A stretch of DNA of 10,918 nucleotides. Source: Acidobacteriota bacterium. Lineage in GTDB: Bacteria > Acidobacteriota > Terriglobia > Terriglobales > Acidobacteriaceae. Shown in pieces: positions 6,155 through 10,918 of this stretch. Within the stretch, counting starts at the first letter, position 1. Every line of letters starts with the position of its first letter. A model generated the notes under the pieces. It was given only the letters and a program-made list of their open reading frames with translations, made no database searches and was not told where the DNA came from. The stretch spans positions 1 through 10,918 of the forward strand of contig JAJZFE010000474.1 of assembly GCA_021798655.1 (NCBI GenBank), read 5' to 3'. The position numbers were made by a program, and so were the translations under genes.

Positions 6155-6735
6155 AGGTGCCGCCGGATGGACGACCTACTCTGATAGCGATTGCCGGGCC
6201 GAACGGTGCTGGCAAGAGTACGTTTTATCACGCTCACCTAAGTTACACAGGGTTGCCGATGGTGAATGCAGACTTGATTGCGGCTGAGGCGGGGATGGGC
6301 GCATACGAAGCAGCGGAGGTGGCGGATAGCTTTCGCCGAGAGCTGTTCGAACGTCGTGCAAGCTTTATCTTTGAGACGGTATTTTCCGATCCGGTGGGGG
6401 ATAAGATTGCGTTTCTAGAAGATGCCGTGCGGACTGGATACGATGTGGTGCTGTTTTTTATTGGGATCTCATCCTCAGAGGTTTCCCTGGACCGGGTGGG
6501 AATGCGGGTGTTGGAGGGTGGACATGATGTGCCAGCAGAGAAGCTGGTGGCGAGGTATCCACGGGTGATGGAGAATCTGCGGCGGGCGATGCAGAGACTG
6601 CCCCTGGTGCTGGTGTACGACAATGACGATTTGCGTGATTCGTACCGCTTTGCTTTGGCGGCGGGAGACGGGAAGGTGTTGGAGCGGGTCGAGCCAGTGC
6701 CGGAGTGGTTGATGCCATGGTTGCCGGGGGCATAG
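6151..6735 (+). CDS. Short zeta-toxin family kinase (COG4185-like)
   Basis: This is a 194-residue P-loop kinase. Walker A is GPNGAGKST at residues 16-24. VNADLIA follows (38-44), with Asp41 in the position of the catalytic Asp of zeta/PezT toxins. Next come SFIFETVFSD (71-80), the hydrophobic strand GYDVVLFFIGI, and RVGMRVLEGGHDVPAEKLVARYPR (split as 115-124 and 125-138), whose Arg119 and Arg135/138 are candidates for the phosphate-binding arginines. Classical zeta toxins phosphorylate UDP-N-acetylglucosamine and block peptidoglycan synthesis; the short COG4185 members are related, but their substrate is largely unproven. The start must be the GTG at 6151, because the next in-frame ATG lies after the P-loop. 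The gene overlaps the antitoxin by 4 bp. A 120-bp stretch (6361-6480) has 56 G/C by hand count, clearly below its neighbours, which hints at transfer. Confidence 0.87.
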   Translation: MKVPPDGRPTLIAIAGPNGAGKSTFYHAHLSYTGLPMVNADLIAAEAGMGAYEAAEVADSFRRELFERRASFIFETVFSDPVGDKIAFLEDAVRTGYDVVLFFIGISSSEVSLDRVGMRVLEGGHDVPAEKLVARYPRVMENLRRAMQRLPLVLVYDNDDLRDSYRFALAAGDGKVLERVEPVPEWLMPWLPGA

Positions 6736-6782
6736 CGGGGAGACTGGGTGGTCGCTGCGTGGGTGGGCTGCAGCAGACTGGA

Positions 6783-6805
6783 GCCAAGGCGGTGCTCCGC
6801 CTGGC
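6783..6805. other. Hairpin in the gap between the toxin gene and mfd
   Basis: The 123-bp gap between the convergent ends (6736-6858) contains one clear dyad: GCC-A-AGGCGG, loop TGCT, CCGCCT-GGC, which is nine pairs with one bulged A. Neither strand has a T-tract after it, so it is not a standard intrinsic terminator. It may still act as a bidirectional transcription barrier or 3'-end stabiliser. I see nothing else in this gap. Confidence 0.3.
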
Positions 6806-6858
6806 AAAGGATGAGAGCTACGAAACGGGCGAGAGTACAAGAGGAATGGTTAGGCGGA

Positions 6859-10596
<3,738 letters not shown>

Positions 10597-10900
10597 GCTG
10601 GATTGAGTTTAGCAAGTAGCGAGGGAATCGCGATGGGTGGGGAAGGTGGATGTGCGGGAGGCAGGCGGGGGCGAGATTTATTTTGCGTGGGGCGAGATTG
10701 ATTGCAATCCAGTCCGCAGGGTGGGGCGTACATGTGACAGGAGTCGGAGAAGGCCCCGACAAAGCTTGATGGCATGAGGCCTGTGCGGACGATACGTTGC
10801 GTTCGAAGGCCAGATGGAAGAGATGCGGCCGCTGCATCGATGGATGCTGCTGCGGTGAACCGATAACTAGATTGTCAACCGGATGTATAGGGAGAGCGAC
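10597..10900. other. Noncoding region between mfd and the right-edge gene
   Basis: I find no convincing gene in these 304 bases; open frames that enter it from the mfd side are out-of-frame shadows. It should hold the promoters of mfd and of the rightward gene at the edge. Besides the repeat listed separately, it contains two small dyads: GTCGG/CCGAC (10743-10747 with 10756-10760) and GCATC-GATG-GATGC around 10836. Neither has a T-tract. No tRNA or other structured RNA is recognised. Confidence 0.5.
10668..10709 (-). promoter_or_regulatory. Candidate mfd promoter region with a 21-bp-spaced direct repeat
   Basis: GGGGCGAGATT occurs twice, at 10668-10678 and 10689-10699, a period of 21 bp (two helical turns), followed by a 10-bp perfect palindrome GATTGCAATC (10700-10709). 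On the minus strand a -35-like TTGCAA (10702-10707) and a -10-like CAAAAT (10680-10685) are 16 bp apart, each 4 of 6 to consensus. That would give an mfd leader of about 75 nt. The repeats overlap this promoter and could be operator half-sites, but the evidence is only positional. Confidence 0.35.
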
Positions 10901-10918
10901 ATGCCTGTGAATGATGTA
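10901..10918 (+). CDS. Start of a possible rightward gene, cut by the window edge
   Basis: An ATG at 10901 is preceded at a good distance by a purine-rich Shine-Dalgarno-like AGGGAGA. Only six codons (MPVNDV) are visible, so no function can be given. The call rests on the ribosome-binding site, the absence of competing genes, and a plausible divergent arrangement with mfd. Confidence 0.4.

Noticed and set aside
10814..10858. A 14-codon plus-strand frame before the right-edge gene.
   Set aside because: It has no Shine-Dalgarno, does not abut the next start and is too short to separate from chance.

Overview
The window looks like chromosomal DNA from an Acidobacteriota species, probably class Terriglobia (the Granulicella/Edaphobacter/Terriglobus neighbourhood). 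The reasons are a secreted protein of the VWFA-related family that is expanded in Acidobacteria, a high-GC genome, and the overall flavour of the Mfd and DUF885 proteins. The genus is inference; no 16S or other marker gene is present.

Layout, left to right. (1) The 3' end of an oligopeptide-type ABC transporter ATPase (+) runs in from the left edge and stops 4 bp from the end of a convergent gene for a secreted VWFA-related protein (-). (2) Upstream of that lie a terminator and an FMN-dependent alkene reductase of the old yellow enzyme family (-). A 20-codon reading frame stops 2 bp before the reductase start and may be a leader peptide. (3) A good intrinsic terminator separates the reductase from galU (-). 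The galU upstream region carries a 9-bp inverted repeat with a 45-bp spacer. (4) A long gene for an exported, probable zinc-dependent DUF885 peptidase (-) has a G-rich homopolymer tract in its leader. (5) Diverging from it is a two-gene toxin-antitoxin operon (+): a ParD-like antitoxin, then a short zeta-toxin-type kinase. The genes overlap by GTGA, and a 17-bp palindrome sits on the predicted promoter. (6) mfd (-), the transcription-repair coupling factor, fills most of the right third. Its coding sequence contains a double-hairpin element that appears to be an in-frame insertion. (7) A noncoding stretch of about 300 bp follows, with a 21-bp-spaced direct repeat upstream of mfd, and then the first codons of a possible rightward gene at the right edge.

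Most genes are housekeeping or physiological (UDP-glucose synthesis, reductive detoxification, secreted peptidase, DNA repair) and do not form one pathway. The accessory part is the toxin-antitoxin operon. It pairs an RHH/ParD-like antitoxin with a zeta/COG4185-type kinase instead of the classical epsilon or PezA partner, and at least part of the toxin gene has visibly lower GC than its neighbours. The two points most worth following up are that operon with its palindromic operator, and the palindromic element inside mfd.
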